Positions 1 through 11,359 of a DNA stretch of 64,000 nt are shown one piece after another (within the stretch, counting starts at the first letter, position 1; each line of letters opens with the position of its first letter). Under the pieces are notes generated by a model. That model made no database searches. It was not told where the DNA came from and worked only from the letters and a program-made list of their open reading frames with translations. Both the position numbers and the translations under genes were made by a program. The stretch is from Uloborus plumipes (lineage: Eukaryota > Arthropoda > Arachnida > Araneae > Uloboridae), in the NCBI GenBank assembly GCA_038373865.1, contig JAXGGA010002930.1, forward strand, positions 48,029-112,028, written 5' to 3'.

Positions 1-443
1 CGTGATTGTGATAGTTTTTGACAGAGCAATGAGCTGAAGAATAAAAAATGGCGTGTTTTCCTTTATTGGACCGAAAAAATTTTCCTATATTGGACCGGTG
101 GTCCAATTTAAGAATATGATTTTAAACAAGACTTTTCATTAATCGTAACATAAAATAAGTGACTCGGCTTTTTTAATAGCGTAGCTAAAATTATTTTAAG
201 TATACTTTAATGCGTATTCACGATATTCATTTAAACTTTTATATCAAGCACATTTTTATCAAGCAGAAGCTGCAACTTCTTAAAATGTATGTTTTTTTTT
301 CCTCTTCATCCATTAAGCTGCAGTTTCATGTTGTTAAACATAATTATTAACCTAAATAAAATTAATGTTGGTATACCGAGAGAAAAATATAAAATTCTTC
401 GATATTTTTGAAAATATTTTAAAAGGAAACGATTTATACTAAA

Positions 444-2320
444 ATGTTCAATGTAGATGAAGCCGGTCTTTTCGCAGTCCAAAAGCCCCAAAATATATTG
501 ACGTATAGAGGTAAACACCAGGTTGGAGCAGTAATGAGTGGTGAACGTGATAGAAATACACAGGTTATTTGCTGCATGAGTGCAACAGATTTGCAAGCTC
601 CCCATGCTTATTTTCAGAAGATTACGTTCCATGTATGAACTTACCGTAAAAGCATCCCCTGGTGAGCAATATGCTTATCCAAAAAAAGAGAAAAGGTTGG
701 ATCACAAACGATAATTCACACAATTGATACAACATTTCGTCAAAACTGTTAAGCCAAGCAATGTAAAAAGAATGTCCTTCTATTAATGGATAGGCACAGC
801 ACTTACATAGAGAAAATTGATGCAATAAACTTGGCTAACTAGAACGATATAAAAAATCTTTCTCTTTAAGGGGTCTTAGGACTTTTTACGCGCTCCGCAA
901 ACGCGAAAATTCATCTTTTTTTCAAACCAATACAACTTTTTTATTAAAGCAAGTAGAAACTTGAAAATTTAAACCCATAATATTCATACATATTTACATT
1001 ATTTTCCAAAGTTATAAATAAATTGGATAAAAAATATTTAATTTGTAAAGAAATTTAAATTGGATATTTTTTCAAAATTACGAAAATCAATACTTCACGG
1101 AGTGCAGGATATCTTAAAAACTGATTATCATATTCGTTTGAAATTTCACACACATGTTTGAATGAAGCATTTTTATAAGTTATACATCAATTTTTAGATA
1201 AATTACCAACAGGAAAAAAATTATGGCGTTTTTAATATTTTTTATTTTGAAATTTCAAAAATTTTCTAAACAATTTGAATATTAAAATTTTTTTTTGGTC
1301 TGAATTTATGAAAAGTGTGTATAACATTGAAAACAAGTATTTTTCTAATAAATAAAATTAATTTTGTAGGTTTTTATCATTTCTTTTTCGCAGAAGCCTG
1401 CGCTCCGTGAAGTATTGATTTTCGTAATTTTGAAAAAATATCCAATTTATATTTCTTTACAAATTAAATATTTTTTATCCAATTTATTTATAACTTTGGA
1501 AAATAATGTAAATATGTATGAATATTATGGGTTTAAATTTTCAAGTTTCTACTTGCTTTAATAAAAAAGTTGTATTGGTTTAAAAAAAAGATGAATTTTC
1601 ACGTTCGCGGAGCGCGTAAAAACTCCTGAGACCCCTTAAGCACATCATGCACGTAGATGTGGTCTTTATTCAGTCCTTGTTTACATATTTTAATCGAAGA
1701 TGTGATACATGGATGCGAGAACATCTAATGAGTTCCATCACCCTATATCGAATAGGAGAGCTGTTTGATAACTCTTATGGACAAACCGCAATCAAGGCCA
1801 AGGCAAAAGCTGTGAGTTGATTTCAAAGAGCAGGAGTTGGGCCTGTTAATTGACATTAGTTCAATGACATTGACTTATCTGCAGCGGAATTAGAGGCAAG
1901 TAGTCCAGATAAAACTACTCAAAGTGAACAGGTTACATGTTCGGTGTAAGTTGAACACCATGTACAAGAACTAGCTACGACTTAAATTAGTCCAAGTTCT
2001 GCAGAATCGGAGGATAGTTCTCATCAAAACATGATTGTCAACTCTATGACTTTGTGAAGTCGGCTCACATGTCACCTTTGCCTAAAAAAGTAAGAAGGAA
2101 CAAAAAGGAAGGCTATCTCTGCAATCATTCTAACGCCGTATAAAAGAGGCATAAAGCAGAAAAAGCCACACAAGAAGAAGCAAGAAACTGTACAAAACAA
2201 TGGTTATTGCAATATTTGTCATAGAGATGAAGTGCAAAAGTATATGAAATGCCATCGGCGAGTTTATCAACATTGCCTAAGTGAGGCCGAAGCAAAAGAA
2301 ATTCTATTGCAAATTCTGGA
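444..2320 (+). pseudogene. Pogo-like DDE transposase relic in P1
   Basis: Protein relic readable in shifting frames. Residues from 444 on (FNVDEAGLFAVQKP, then VGAVMSGERD and VICCMSA) match the region around the first catalytic Asp of pogo/jerky-type DDE transposases. A second-Asp region is visible near 770-795 as VLLLMDRHST. After the interrupting MITE the frame resumes with CDTWMREH and ITLYRIGELF, then GQTAIKAKAKA (about 1680-1815), typical of the helical C-terminal half. At 2204-2275 a Cys/His cluster, CNICHRDEVQKYMKCHRRVY, resembles the PHD-like finger at the end of such transposases. Many stops and frameshifts are present and no N-terminal DNA-binding domain is recognisable. It is clearly non-functional. 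Family level is fairly safe; subfamily is not assigned. Confidence 0.75.
870..1635. mobile_element. Foldback MITE with ~240 bp inverted arms and TTAA target duplication
   Basis: TTAA at 866-869 and again at 1636-1639 flank a 766 bp unit whose ends are near-perfect inverted repeats: left arm about 870-1110 starting GGGGTCTTAGGACTTTTTAC, right arm about 1395-1635. The centre (about 1110-1395) is AT-rich and non-coding. TTAA duplication suggests mobilisation by a piggyBac-like or other TTAA-specific transposase. It sits inside the transposase relic of P1, so it arrived later. Confidence 0.85.
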
Positions 2321-2609
2321 AAAAAGCTGTTAGTTCAAATATAAGTTATTCTATGATTTCCTGGCACGGTCCAATTTGGGAAGCGCATGGTTCAATTTAG
2401 GCGCATATATTCCTAAATTGGACTTTTGCAACTTTTTATAAGATAATTGTTTAAAAAATAATTTTCATATTTTCAGAAAATATAAGCTCTTAGGGCGGTT
2501 CCTGATTAAATTTAGCTTACGATGCCCTATTTTGCATTTCTGTTTTGCTTCACATTGAGCGACACAGGCCTCCTGTTCTTAGGGGGTCCAATATAGGCGG
2601 TCTTCCCCT

Positions 2610-4617
2610 AGACGTATGTGCTTCTTCGCTCCCATTCAGCAAATGGGTGCCATCATGTCTTACATTAATGCTATGGAGCAGGGGCCGGTGGACGTCCCGG
2701 GAGTCCAAAAACAAAACAAATAGCAATTTGTCATTGCACAAGAAAACACATAGATACCGAATGTTAGGAAGTATAGTCCTATTGGTTGACTTTACTCTAT
2801 TACTCGTGAACTTTTACTTGATATGTTTCAAACTTTATTCAGTTTTAAACAAAAAAGATTTGTTTAAAGATAAGAAAATTGCTTTTCTTTTTTTAATTTA
2901 TTTATTTATTTAGCATTATAATAATGATTCTTTCTCTGTCCCGTATTTGTGCCCATAACCAAAAGTATACTTTCAACACTAAACATATTTATTTTGAATT
3001 ATTTTCTTCATTCCCATCATTTTTATGATTGCGTATAAATGGTATTCAAAAGTTTTATGACCTCTACCCGAAACGTAAGTGCCCGTAAATGCAATAGCAA
3101 AATAAAAGGACAATTTCAAAAGTTGGCTTTCTCGCAAAGCACTTTATGAATTAGCGAGAAAACTTAATAGCTATTTTTCACTATTAGTAATTTTACTATT
3201 CCGAGCGATGTGAGTTCAACATTTTGTGAGTTTAATTTTATTGAAATTTTCTTTCAAGTCGAATGTCTTAGTTCTTAAGTAGATTTTGCTATTAAAATGA
3301 TATGGTGGTTGCGTTCAACTTATCCAAGAAGATGACATTTGATACTGTGAGAAGCAAAGTAATGTTTTTTAACAACTCTGGATTTAATTTTTTAAGTAAA
3401 AATCTAAAACTTGACAGAATTAATTTTCTTGTCATATGCGTCCTTCACGCCAATTTCCGTTAAAATAGGAAATGATGAGGTCAAAAACTTTTTTTTTCAT
3501 GACTGATTTGACGTGGAATTGCTTTAAAATGACTTAAAAATCCAGCTGTTTTTATCAGAAAAAATGTGCTTAGATGAGCATAGGGAAGGATAAATTAACG
3601 AAATTAAACGGATAAATTAACGATCTTAAAATTGTTGTGTTTTCGACTCTTGTGCTATTAGGGGTTGAATTTCTAACCTAAATATAGCTATTAATTTAGG
3701 TTAGAAAGAGCTATTAATTTAGGTTACGAGGGAATGCTTTTGAGAAAAAAGATCAAAATTCTAAGTTTATTACTAACTATTTAATGTCATGGCCCTCGTC
3801 CTATTAATCGTTGTTATGAAGTTCTTCAAGCTCCAATTCCAAATCAATACTTCTAGGGGTGTCGAACCAAGAGGTTCTTTGCTTCTGGTTTGGATCAAAA
3901 ATAGCAAAAAGTTGATAGATGTTGCTTCCATCTAGCCTGTGCTACCTAAACTAAGCCGGATTTCCACGTTAGTGGTGCTCTGTAAAAAGGAAACTACATT
4001 TCTGCCTTAAATCGGGTAGCATTGTCTACTTGGGTTCAAATACCCTAAGTAGTTTAAGCAACAAAATCACATATTTTTGTGTTTCGGTAACTTGAACTTT
4101 CGTTTATAAAATGATCGAAATACTTTAATAAGAGAAAAACATGAATTTTATAAGTAAATAATTGTATGTGAAATAATTAGAATAAATTATGTATCGGTGA
4201 TTTAGTTGTAAGAAATGTTTTAGCCACAAAAAGAAACAATATTTTACCCTTTTTAATAACATTCAAGTTATGACTTCGCGGTACATTATGCGATTATTTC
4301 AATGATAAATTGCAATCACATAACACTTGTAAAGAAAGGTTTTTACCTAAAAGTAAATTAATGCCTTATTAATTCACTTTTGTTTCCAATGCTGACGTGT
4401 AAACTTATTACATAACATGTGCCAACGTTTTGTCAGAGATTAACAGATGTAGATATGCTAGTACAGATGCTTGTCTCTTCGAGGGAGAAATCATTTAATG
4501 CTTTTATTGGCAGGTGATTGTTTAAACTCGGTAACTATAGCGGCAATTATGTGTGATATAAATTCGCTATAAATTGGCCTCAGGCATTGTTTTGTCCCTG
4601 AAAAAGAAAATATAACA
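2610..4617. other. Unassigned AT-rich region with a GC-richer patch
   Basis: No gene recognised. About 2545-2740 is GC-richer and open on both strands (122 codons plus, 63 codons minus), but neither translation matches a family I know; the patch begins within the end of P1. A direct repeat of AGCTATTAATTTAGGTTA occurs twice at about 3686-3726, and GATAAATTAACG occurs twice at about 3589-3622. Otherwise nothing stands out. Confidence 0.4.
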
Positions 4618-5152
4618 CACTGTAAAAAAATAATGTTGTTTTTACAGTAGAATACAGCAAATTTTATAGTAATAAACTGCAAAAAATGCTAATTTTACAA
4701 TATTAAAATGTAAAATTTCTACTTTTACAGTACCAAACTGTAAAATTGCTAATTTTACAGTAATAAACTGTAAAACTGCTAATTTTAGTTTATTACCGTG
4801 CATTTTACAGTTTTAAACTGGAGCTTCTGCTGCCAGTATTATACTGTTGTTTTTACAGTTTAATACAGCTAATTTTGTGGTAATAAACTGTAAAATTGTG
4901 GTAACAAACTAAAATTGCTGCTTTATAGTATTAAACTGCAAAATTGCTAAGTTTACTCTTTATTACTGTAGATTTTAAAGTTTTAAACTGGAACCTCTGC
5001 TGACAGCATTACACCGTTGTTTTTACAGGATAATGCAGCTAATTGTACGGTAATAAATTCTAAAATTGCTAATTTTAGTTCATTACTGTGCATTTTGCAG
5101 TTTTAATGCTTCTAGTATTATACTGTAAAAACAACACTTTACTTTTTGCAGT
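4618..5152 (+). mobile_element. CACTG-type MITE, copy 1
   Basis: Starts CACTGTAAAAAAATAATGTT and ends ACTTTTTGCAGT. The interior is built from variants of a small palindromic module (TTTACAGTAATAAACTGTAAAA, 22 nt, seen in many degrees of decay) plus a conserved block containing GGAGCTTCTGCTGCCAGTAT. Longer than most copies because the module is repeated more often. Non-coding. Confidence 0.85.
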
Positions 5153-7431
5153 ACAGATACTACGTGTTTCTGTATACAAATGTAAGAAGGAATGTTATAG
5201 TAATATCCGATAAATTTGATAAAAATATGATATTTTTGCTGGTAATTAAACGTGGGCAAAATGAACCAGTAAAGTACTGTGTGTGTGCGCCAATATACAA
5301 ATGCTCCTCCAGCAGAGAGCGGAGCTAGTTATATTAACTATAAAAGACGTTTCTATCGTGGCAAGCGCCGACAATGACATTTTAAATCTTCAGTTAGTTT
5401 GGACGCTCGTGCAGGTTTACCTCGACAGGCACCGAATCTATTCATTGATTTAACAAATCCAGTTTCCGCTCATTTCCTTCAATTATGATCTGCAAATATG
5501 TATAATTTAATGCCATCTATTTTAATCACTTCAATTAGCTTTTAATTTGATTAAAAAATTTACTTACTCGCCAATTAACACTGTGCACAGGTGGTATGGC
5601 AACTTACCAGGCTATATTTTAACAATCATAATCTTTTGTACCTGGAGAAAATAATTTTAAGGAAAAGCGACACTTGCGAAAGAAATTGTCAATACTTATT
5701 TTACCACCTCAATATCTTCCTAAACAGAATATTACATCTCTTCTTTTCTGAAAGTGAAAAAAAAAATATTCAACGTAACTTGCGTCAATAAACTTCCCAG
5801 TGCAGTTAATGTCCATTATTACGCGTTTGATGGCACTGCCAATTAAACATTATTAGACGTATATATCTTCTAACAATTTCCTTCAACGATTTGAACTGTG
5901 CCTAGAGACTCAATAAAGTTAGGAATGTTGTTTCGTTTGTCACTAATTCCACCGTTACAGTGACATATAGAGTCGATTTTATGTTGTTACTTAGTGTAGA
6001 TTGTTGGCATTTGCAGGCTTTTCACTGCATGGTAATGCGACTTTAGTCTTATGGTGGATAAAATACTTGTTAAGATTAAGTTCCCTGAAGAAAAAAATAG
6101 TAAAATAATGATGTGTAACTATTTCCTTGGGAATAGCTTACAACTTTTTACTTTTAATAATACAAAGTCATTACTTTATTAAAGATTCAATTATGTTGTC
6201 TTTTCATTTAAACTTATTTTCAGCATCAGTTTAAAAGAAATCAGAAATTATGTGTTTGCCTAACTATAAATTCAATTTTTTGATAAGTATAAAAATTAAT
6301 CATGACCTTATATTATGTACTCCCTTTTAATAGTTTAATAGAAAATTTTTAATTTAAATAATAAGTATTTTTCTCATAACATAAACTATAAGAACCTAAG
6401 TTCTAGTTTTAATTATAAAAGATTAGTTTGTTGTCTAAAGCAGAAAATCTTCAATTGGGTCTTTTCTAAGCTAACTATGTGTCTTTGTACCCCTAAGCCA
6501 TATTACGTTGCTTTACACTTTTCTATTCTGAAGTATTCTTTTGTCTGATTCCTATTGAATAACAGTACTTAAAAATGAACTTGCACAACAGGAAATAAAA
6601 ATCAATTACGTAAAAAAACGATAATACTAGTTCATATTTTACTCTGTTGCAGGTTTAACCTGCATCTTATGTTGGTTTTAAAGTTGTTGTGTTTACCTCA
6701 TACTCAACACACTTTATGTCCATTCTTGGTTGTTTCAAATTTTGTATACAAATTTGTATAAAATATTAATTTTTAAATAGATACAACTTTTATCTTGAGC
6801 ATGTGAAAATATCTTTCCTGATGTTTTTAGCTAGCCGTGATATACGATGAGGTTTTTTTTTTTTTTTAAACCCTCCCTGTGGCTAACAAAGACAATATAT
6901 TCGTATGTACCCAGAATTTTCAACACTACTGAAAATGAAAAAAAAAAAAACATTTTTGTACACATAAAAGGCAATTTATAACATGAGCATGAAAAAAGTA
7001 TTTCTTTATATTTCTGTTTGCCGTGGTGAGTGATAACTTTTTTAGTCCGAAATGAAAAAAAAAAAAAACATTTTTCCCTTCACGTACTGATTACAGATAA
7101 AAGTGTATCGATTTTTCCTGAAATGACGTGTATTTCACCTAAAAGCTTGGTGCTATAACAAGACATATTTTTCCCAAACGTGTAATAAAATTTATGTTTA
7201 CAAACTTCTCAACATCAGGGAACTCGGTTTACAGCTTTGTGATAGTAAATAAAATTTGAAAAAGTGAATAAAACATGACAGGAAAAAAATGCTTTGCTTT
7301 TTCTTTAACCAGTGAGTAAATATTGAACCATACTTTTGCAGTATAAAATGAAGATTTATAGACTTTCCTTATATAGAATTTCTTTTAGAAAAGCAATGTT
7401 TACGAAGCGGTGAGAAAATAAAGAATACGTT
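5153..7431. other. Unassigned AT-rich DNA
   Basis: No gene, repeat family or structured RNA recognised. It contains short A or T tracts (for example around 6852, 6940 and 7055) and several 60-70 codon chance frames with no family resemblance. Confidence 0.4.
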
Positions 7432-7475
7432 GGGGAATGTGTGGCAAAGTGAAATAGTTAACATAAATTATGTTT
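7432..7475 (+). repeat. Isolated end of a P5-family element
   Basis: GGGGAATGTGTGGCAAAGTG followed by AAATAGTTAACATAA closely matches the TIR and iteron of element P5 (55191-55225 and the complement of 57600-57629). No partner end was found nearby, so this is a solo end or a decayed copy; the following AT-rich kilobase is otherwise unassigned. Confidence 0.55.
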
Positions 7476-8390
7476 TTGAAAATGAACAAATTGGAGCTTT
7501 GTTTTAACAAACGTAGTTTGTAAAAAGTGAACATTGTATTTTATAAAAGAACTAGACTTGAAACGATTTTTCCACAGTTAAGTTGTACCTTTATATAGAG
7601 TAAATGCAGAATTATCCCTAAACTCCATGTATACAGCAAATCGACAGTGGAAATTTTCTATATTTAATATTGTCTATGTTTTCTTTAAATACAAAACTAA
7701 ATGAATCAACAGCACTTCAACACACTTATAGAACTGGTTTAAAGCGTCACCCAGAGTATCTCTTTTCTAGAATTTTGTTTACCAAATATATAAGAGTAAT
7801 TAAACTCAAGAAGATTTAGAAATCATATCGCAGTCACACTTACCAGGTAGGAAGTACTTTAAAAAAAAAATCGAATTATTTTAAAATTTTTGAATGTAAA
7901 AGGTTTTTTTTTTTTCATGCTAAAAAAGACGTTTTCAACATTCGAGTATTCATTTTCAGTTGCAGTAAAAGTAGTAATTGATCTAACAAGAATACTGCAA
8001 ATAAAGTACATCCGTATGCACTGGTGTCCAGAAGCTAAGCAAAATTGATGATACGCACCCCAAATTGAAAACCTAGCTGGCACAAGACAGTAACAACATA
8101 AGAAGAGGTATTTATTGGTTTCACTTACGCCAATGATAACCAAGTAAAAATGCTTGTTTTAAAACGAATTATTTGATCTTTGACTGAAAAGTGACCTTCA
8201 AAGGGTAATAAAGTCGAAAAACATCGAAGATTGACCAAATTATTTGACTTTTTGTAAGAATATTAAACTTTTCCTGACATACGCAACTTACAATAAGGCC
8301 CTATACTTAATTTAAGAGTCACATTTTTAATATAGGACAAGCATGAAGTCGTGAACTACTTGTCTATGTTACGCAGGAATTCATGTAACA
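7476..8390. other. Unassigned AT-rich DNA
   Basis: Contains a 94-codon minus-strand frame (7859-8143) with no recognisable domain and a lysine/phenylalanine-rich tail from A/T tracts; I treat it as chance. No other feature seen. Confidence 0.4.
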
Positions 8391-8481
8391 CATTAAGGCA
8401 ACGATTCCCAAAGTGTGTTGCTCGGAACCAAAGCTCATGTTTCCTCCCCAAGTTTCTTCTGTATAGAAAAAAGTAATTATG

Positions 8482-8594
8482 ATCCGAGGTAGCACAAATA
8501 GCCTTTAAACGTTTTATTAACGTTTTTAAGCAGTTGTCACAACGTTAATAACCATTTTACAACCTTTAAAAAACGAAGTGTGCTACTTGGGATA
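8482..8594. repeat. Short palindromic MITE-like unit
   Basis: Left arm ATCCGAGGTAGCACAAATAG is mirrored by the complement of the right arm (TATCCCAAGTAGCACAC). The centre is itself palindromic around TTAACGTTTTTAAGC and ACAACGTTAATAACC. About 113 bp, nested in the hAT-like element. No target duplication identified. Confidence 0.45.
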
Positions 8595-8681
8595 GCAAAT
8601 CATTAGCATTTGGCTTCCAGGACGTCAACATTTTTTCATTTAGTCATCAACAAGAATGGTGTTCTTTGAGGCAAATGGGAA

Positions 8682-9045
8682 CACTGTAAAAATAGATGTT
8701 TTTACAGTATTATGCAGCTAGTTTTATAGTAACAAACTGTAAAAATTGATAATGTTAGAGTAATAAGCCGTAAAATTGCTAATTTTGCAGTTTATTACTT
8801 CGCACTTTGCAGTTTAAAACTGGAACCTCTGCTGCCAGTATTATATTGTTGTTTTTGCAGTATAATAGAGCTAATTTTGTGGCAGTAAACTAAAATTGTG
8901 GTAATAAACTATAAAACTGCTGCTTTACAGTTATAAACTGTAGAATTGCTAGTTTTACAGTCTATTACAGTGCATTTTACAGTGTTAAATGGAACCTCTG
9001 CTGCCAGTATTGTACTGTAAAAACAACGGTTTATTTTGTGCAGTG
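8682..9045 (+). mobile_element. CACTG-type MITE, copy 2
   Basis: Starts CACTGTAAAAATAGATGTTT and ends TTTTGTGCAGTG. Both flanks show AA next to the element. The interior has the standard palindromic modules and the GGAACCTCTGCTGCCAGTAT block. Nested in the hAT-like element 8399-9088. Confidence 0.9.
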
Positions 9046-9096
9046 AAGCACTAAAAATTCCGTGGCTTAAAATGTTTGAGAACCCCTGCTTTAAGA

Positions 9097-10803
9097 TTAG
9101 CTATAAAAAAATAGCATCCTTAACTGATTAACAAATGCAAAGAAAAAAAAAGAGCCAGCAGGTCTATAGGAAATGTTTTGACTTATATCATAGTAATATA
9201 GTATATTAAGAACAATATATAGCACAGTTTATAAAGTCCACATTTAAGGGTTATTGATTATAAAAACTACACATCCTTAGCTGATAACCAGATGTAAAAA
9301 GAGGACTGATAACTAAACTTGCCGCAAAATGTTGACCTTTAGATCAATTTTATGTTTAGCTTATATTTAAAGGCATTTATTATAAAACTGGCATTTTTAG
9401 TTGCTAACCAGACGCAAAATCATCCTTGCTAACAAAACTTTGGGCAAAATATTGACTTTAGCGTTAATAATATTTTTTCTTGGAATATCTTAGCTATAAT
9501 AGCTAAGATACAAAAGGTTAAGATACATCGAGATTATACTCTGCAAACATTTCGCTTTCTGGTGAATTTTCAAATAAATGTTTGAACAGAAAACAAGTCT
9601 AAAATCTTTTCATTCAAGAACTTTTCATTTTGAAGAACCTTCTCTTTTCAGACAAAAGCTAACACTCCGTGGAACCAGCCGAGCTTCTCCAAAGAATCCA
9701 GAAAATATTTTATTTCAAGAATTTCCATGTTCCTGAAAAAAAAGAATTGATTGAATAAAGTGAGAAAGAAATGTTTTTGCACAAATACGCGGAAATTGAA
9801 TTTTCCAATATCGAAATAAAATAGGATTGTCGAGTAATGATAGTGTTCTTCCCTGACGATACCAATCATTTCTGATGCTTTTTTGCGGGAGGATTTCGAG
9901 TGCATTGCATGGATTGATTCGCTTTCAATGTTGGTGTTTCCTTTTTAGCGCTCTATGTAAAAAGGGGAAAGTTATTGATTCTGCTGTGGATAGATAGAAG
10001 TCAGGCAACTTTTGATCAGCGCTTTTAAAAATATTTGTTTTATTAGTGTAGAAAAGTTGTTTCGAGAAAACAGAAAGGAAAATTCACATTCAAATAATGT
10101 TGCCTTTGTCGATACAATTCCTTGGTTATATATATTTGAAAATTTTATTTCTCAGCCAATGCTGCAAAGTTATGATAATCCCATCGGACTATATGCTGGG
10201 CTGCCATTTTTTTGGAGTTCTCCCCCAAGACTTCGGGTCTTCAATAGAGATCTTGCGTTTTTAAGAATTTTGCTTTAAATGCTTGAGTTTTGCGCTTTAT
10301 TACTTAAAAAGATAGCTGTTAACTATTTTAGCGATGAAACATACTACTTTCATTAAAACATTATTTTTTGGCAAAGTGTTCTAAAATAGAGGTTTGTTTC
10401 ATGCACGTTCTGTGACTATATAAAAAGATAGCTCTGAGAAAAAAAACTTCCGCCGATGGCCATTGGATGTAATTTTTAACTTTATGTAGTAAATATTTCT
10501 GCCTCTGTTATGTAATATCGGTATAATTGATCAAGAAATAGATAAACCTTTTTTTTTCTACTGATGATTTTACACCATTTTTTAAGGTAGTAATTCAAAG
10601 AAATAGCTATCGAGAGCTCAGTTTTAGTGTTTATAAGCGTATTTTTAAAATCTTTTTGAGATTTCGTCATTATTTTCTATATTAGTAATAACCAACTAGC
10701 TGCAATAATAGCAATTAAAAAAAGTAATTATTTTTTTCGGAACTTGTATTAACTGCATAAGTTTGGGCCTTCTTGCCTAGATCGTTTTCTACATTTCCAA
10801 CAA
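9097..10803. other. Unassigned AT-rich DNA
   Basis: Frames at 9648-9905 (minus, 85 codons) and 10012-10278 (plus, 88 codons) have no recognisable domains. A short hairpin-like string AGACTTCGGGTCT occurs near 10229. Nothing else found. Confidence 0.4.
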
Positions 10804-10945
10804 CACTGCATAAAATAAACTGTTGTTTTTACAGTATAATACTGGCAGCAGAGGTTTTAGTTTAAAACTGTAAAATTAGCAGCTTTAATGTTTAAAACTG
10901 GAACCTCAGCTGCCAGTATTATACTGTAAAAACAACAGTTTTATT
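10804..10945 (-). mobile_element. CACTG-type MITE, copy 3 (end-to-end short form)
   Basis: Begins CACTGCATAAAATAAACTGT and runs directly into two oppositely oriented GCCAGTATTATACTGT-type blocks, so it is mostly the two conserved ends with little between. The right terminus is missing and replaced by an ATTT simple repeat. Confidence 0.75.
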
Positions 10946-10972
10946 TATTTATTTATTTATTTATTTATTTTT
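10942..10972 (+). repeat. (TTTA)n microsatellite
   Basis: About seven ATTT/TTTA units abutting the truncated MITE at 10945. Confidence 0.9.
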
Positions 10973-11359
10973 TGAGCGTAGAATCATCTTTAAACGTTCA
11001 CATATGAACCGAACTCTTAACAAGTTAAAAATTTGTTTTTTTAACTCCGGACACAATTTTACTAAAATTATCAATTTTATTTTAATTAATAAGTTTTCAA
11101 ACATTCTGCTTGTTTCTTATTTCTTAACAACTGTTCGGTCAATATCTCCTAAAAGTATACATTTTTGTAGATAACTAAAGAGTAAGTTCATAAAGACGCA
11201 CATAAGTGAGAAACCTGCTAAAGTCAAAATAGAAAGGCCATTCGCTAATCAGGCCAATATTATGAATGAAATTGACAGAAGTTCAAACAGATAATAATAT
11301 TCAAAAACTTGTAATTTAACAATATCGATCAGTAACTTGAAACTAACGCTTTGGTTTAT
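10973..11359. other. Unassigned AT-rich DNA
   Basis: No feature recognised between the TTTA microsatellite and element P7. Confidence 0.4.

Larger units (their letters stand above)
65..2608 (+). mobile_element. P1: decayed pogo-like DNA transposon with GGTCCAAT iterons
   Basis: Region bounded by copies of a GGTCCAATWTAGG-like motif in both orientations (65-72, 84-96, 100-110, 2368-2380, 2389-2401, 2412-2423, 2585-2597). The 13-mer CCTATATTGGACC at 84-96 is exactly inverted at 2585-2597. The right end reads GGTCTTCCCCTA at 2599-2610; its complement TAGGGGAAGACC resembles the TIR of element P2. A degraded pogo-like transposase lies between the motif clusters. The left terminus is not resolved. 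A separate TTAA MITE (870-1635) interrupts the element. Assignment to pogo-like elements rests on the protein relic; the iteron role is inference. Confidence 0.6.
8399..9088. mobile_element. Small hAT-like non-autonomous element
   Basis: Left end CAACGATTCCCAAAGTGTG and complement of right end CAGGGGTTCTCAAACATTTT share the hAT-type CAGNGGTTCYCAAA pattern. Flanks 8391-8398 (CATTAAGG) and 9089-9096 (CTTTAAGA) are an imperfect 8 bp duplication, as expected for hAT. It carries a CACTG MITE (8682-9045) and a small palindrome (8482-8594). No transposase inside. Confidence 0.65.

Noticed and set aside
4618..5152. CRISPR-like alternation of short repeats and spacers in the CACTG MITE modules
   Set aside because: Units are palindromic, degenerate, irregularly spaced and bounded by TIRs; the genome is eukaryotic.
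7859..8143. 94-codon minus-strand frame
   Set aside because: No domain or splice context, and the A/T tract tail gives poly-Lys and poly-Phe; best explained by chance.
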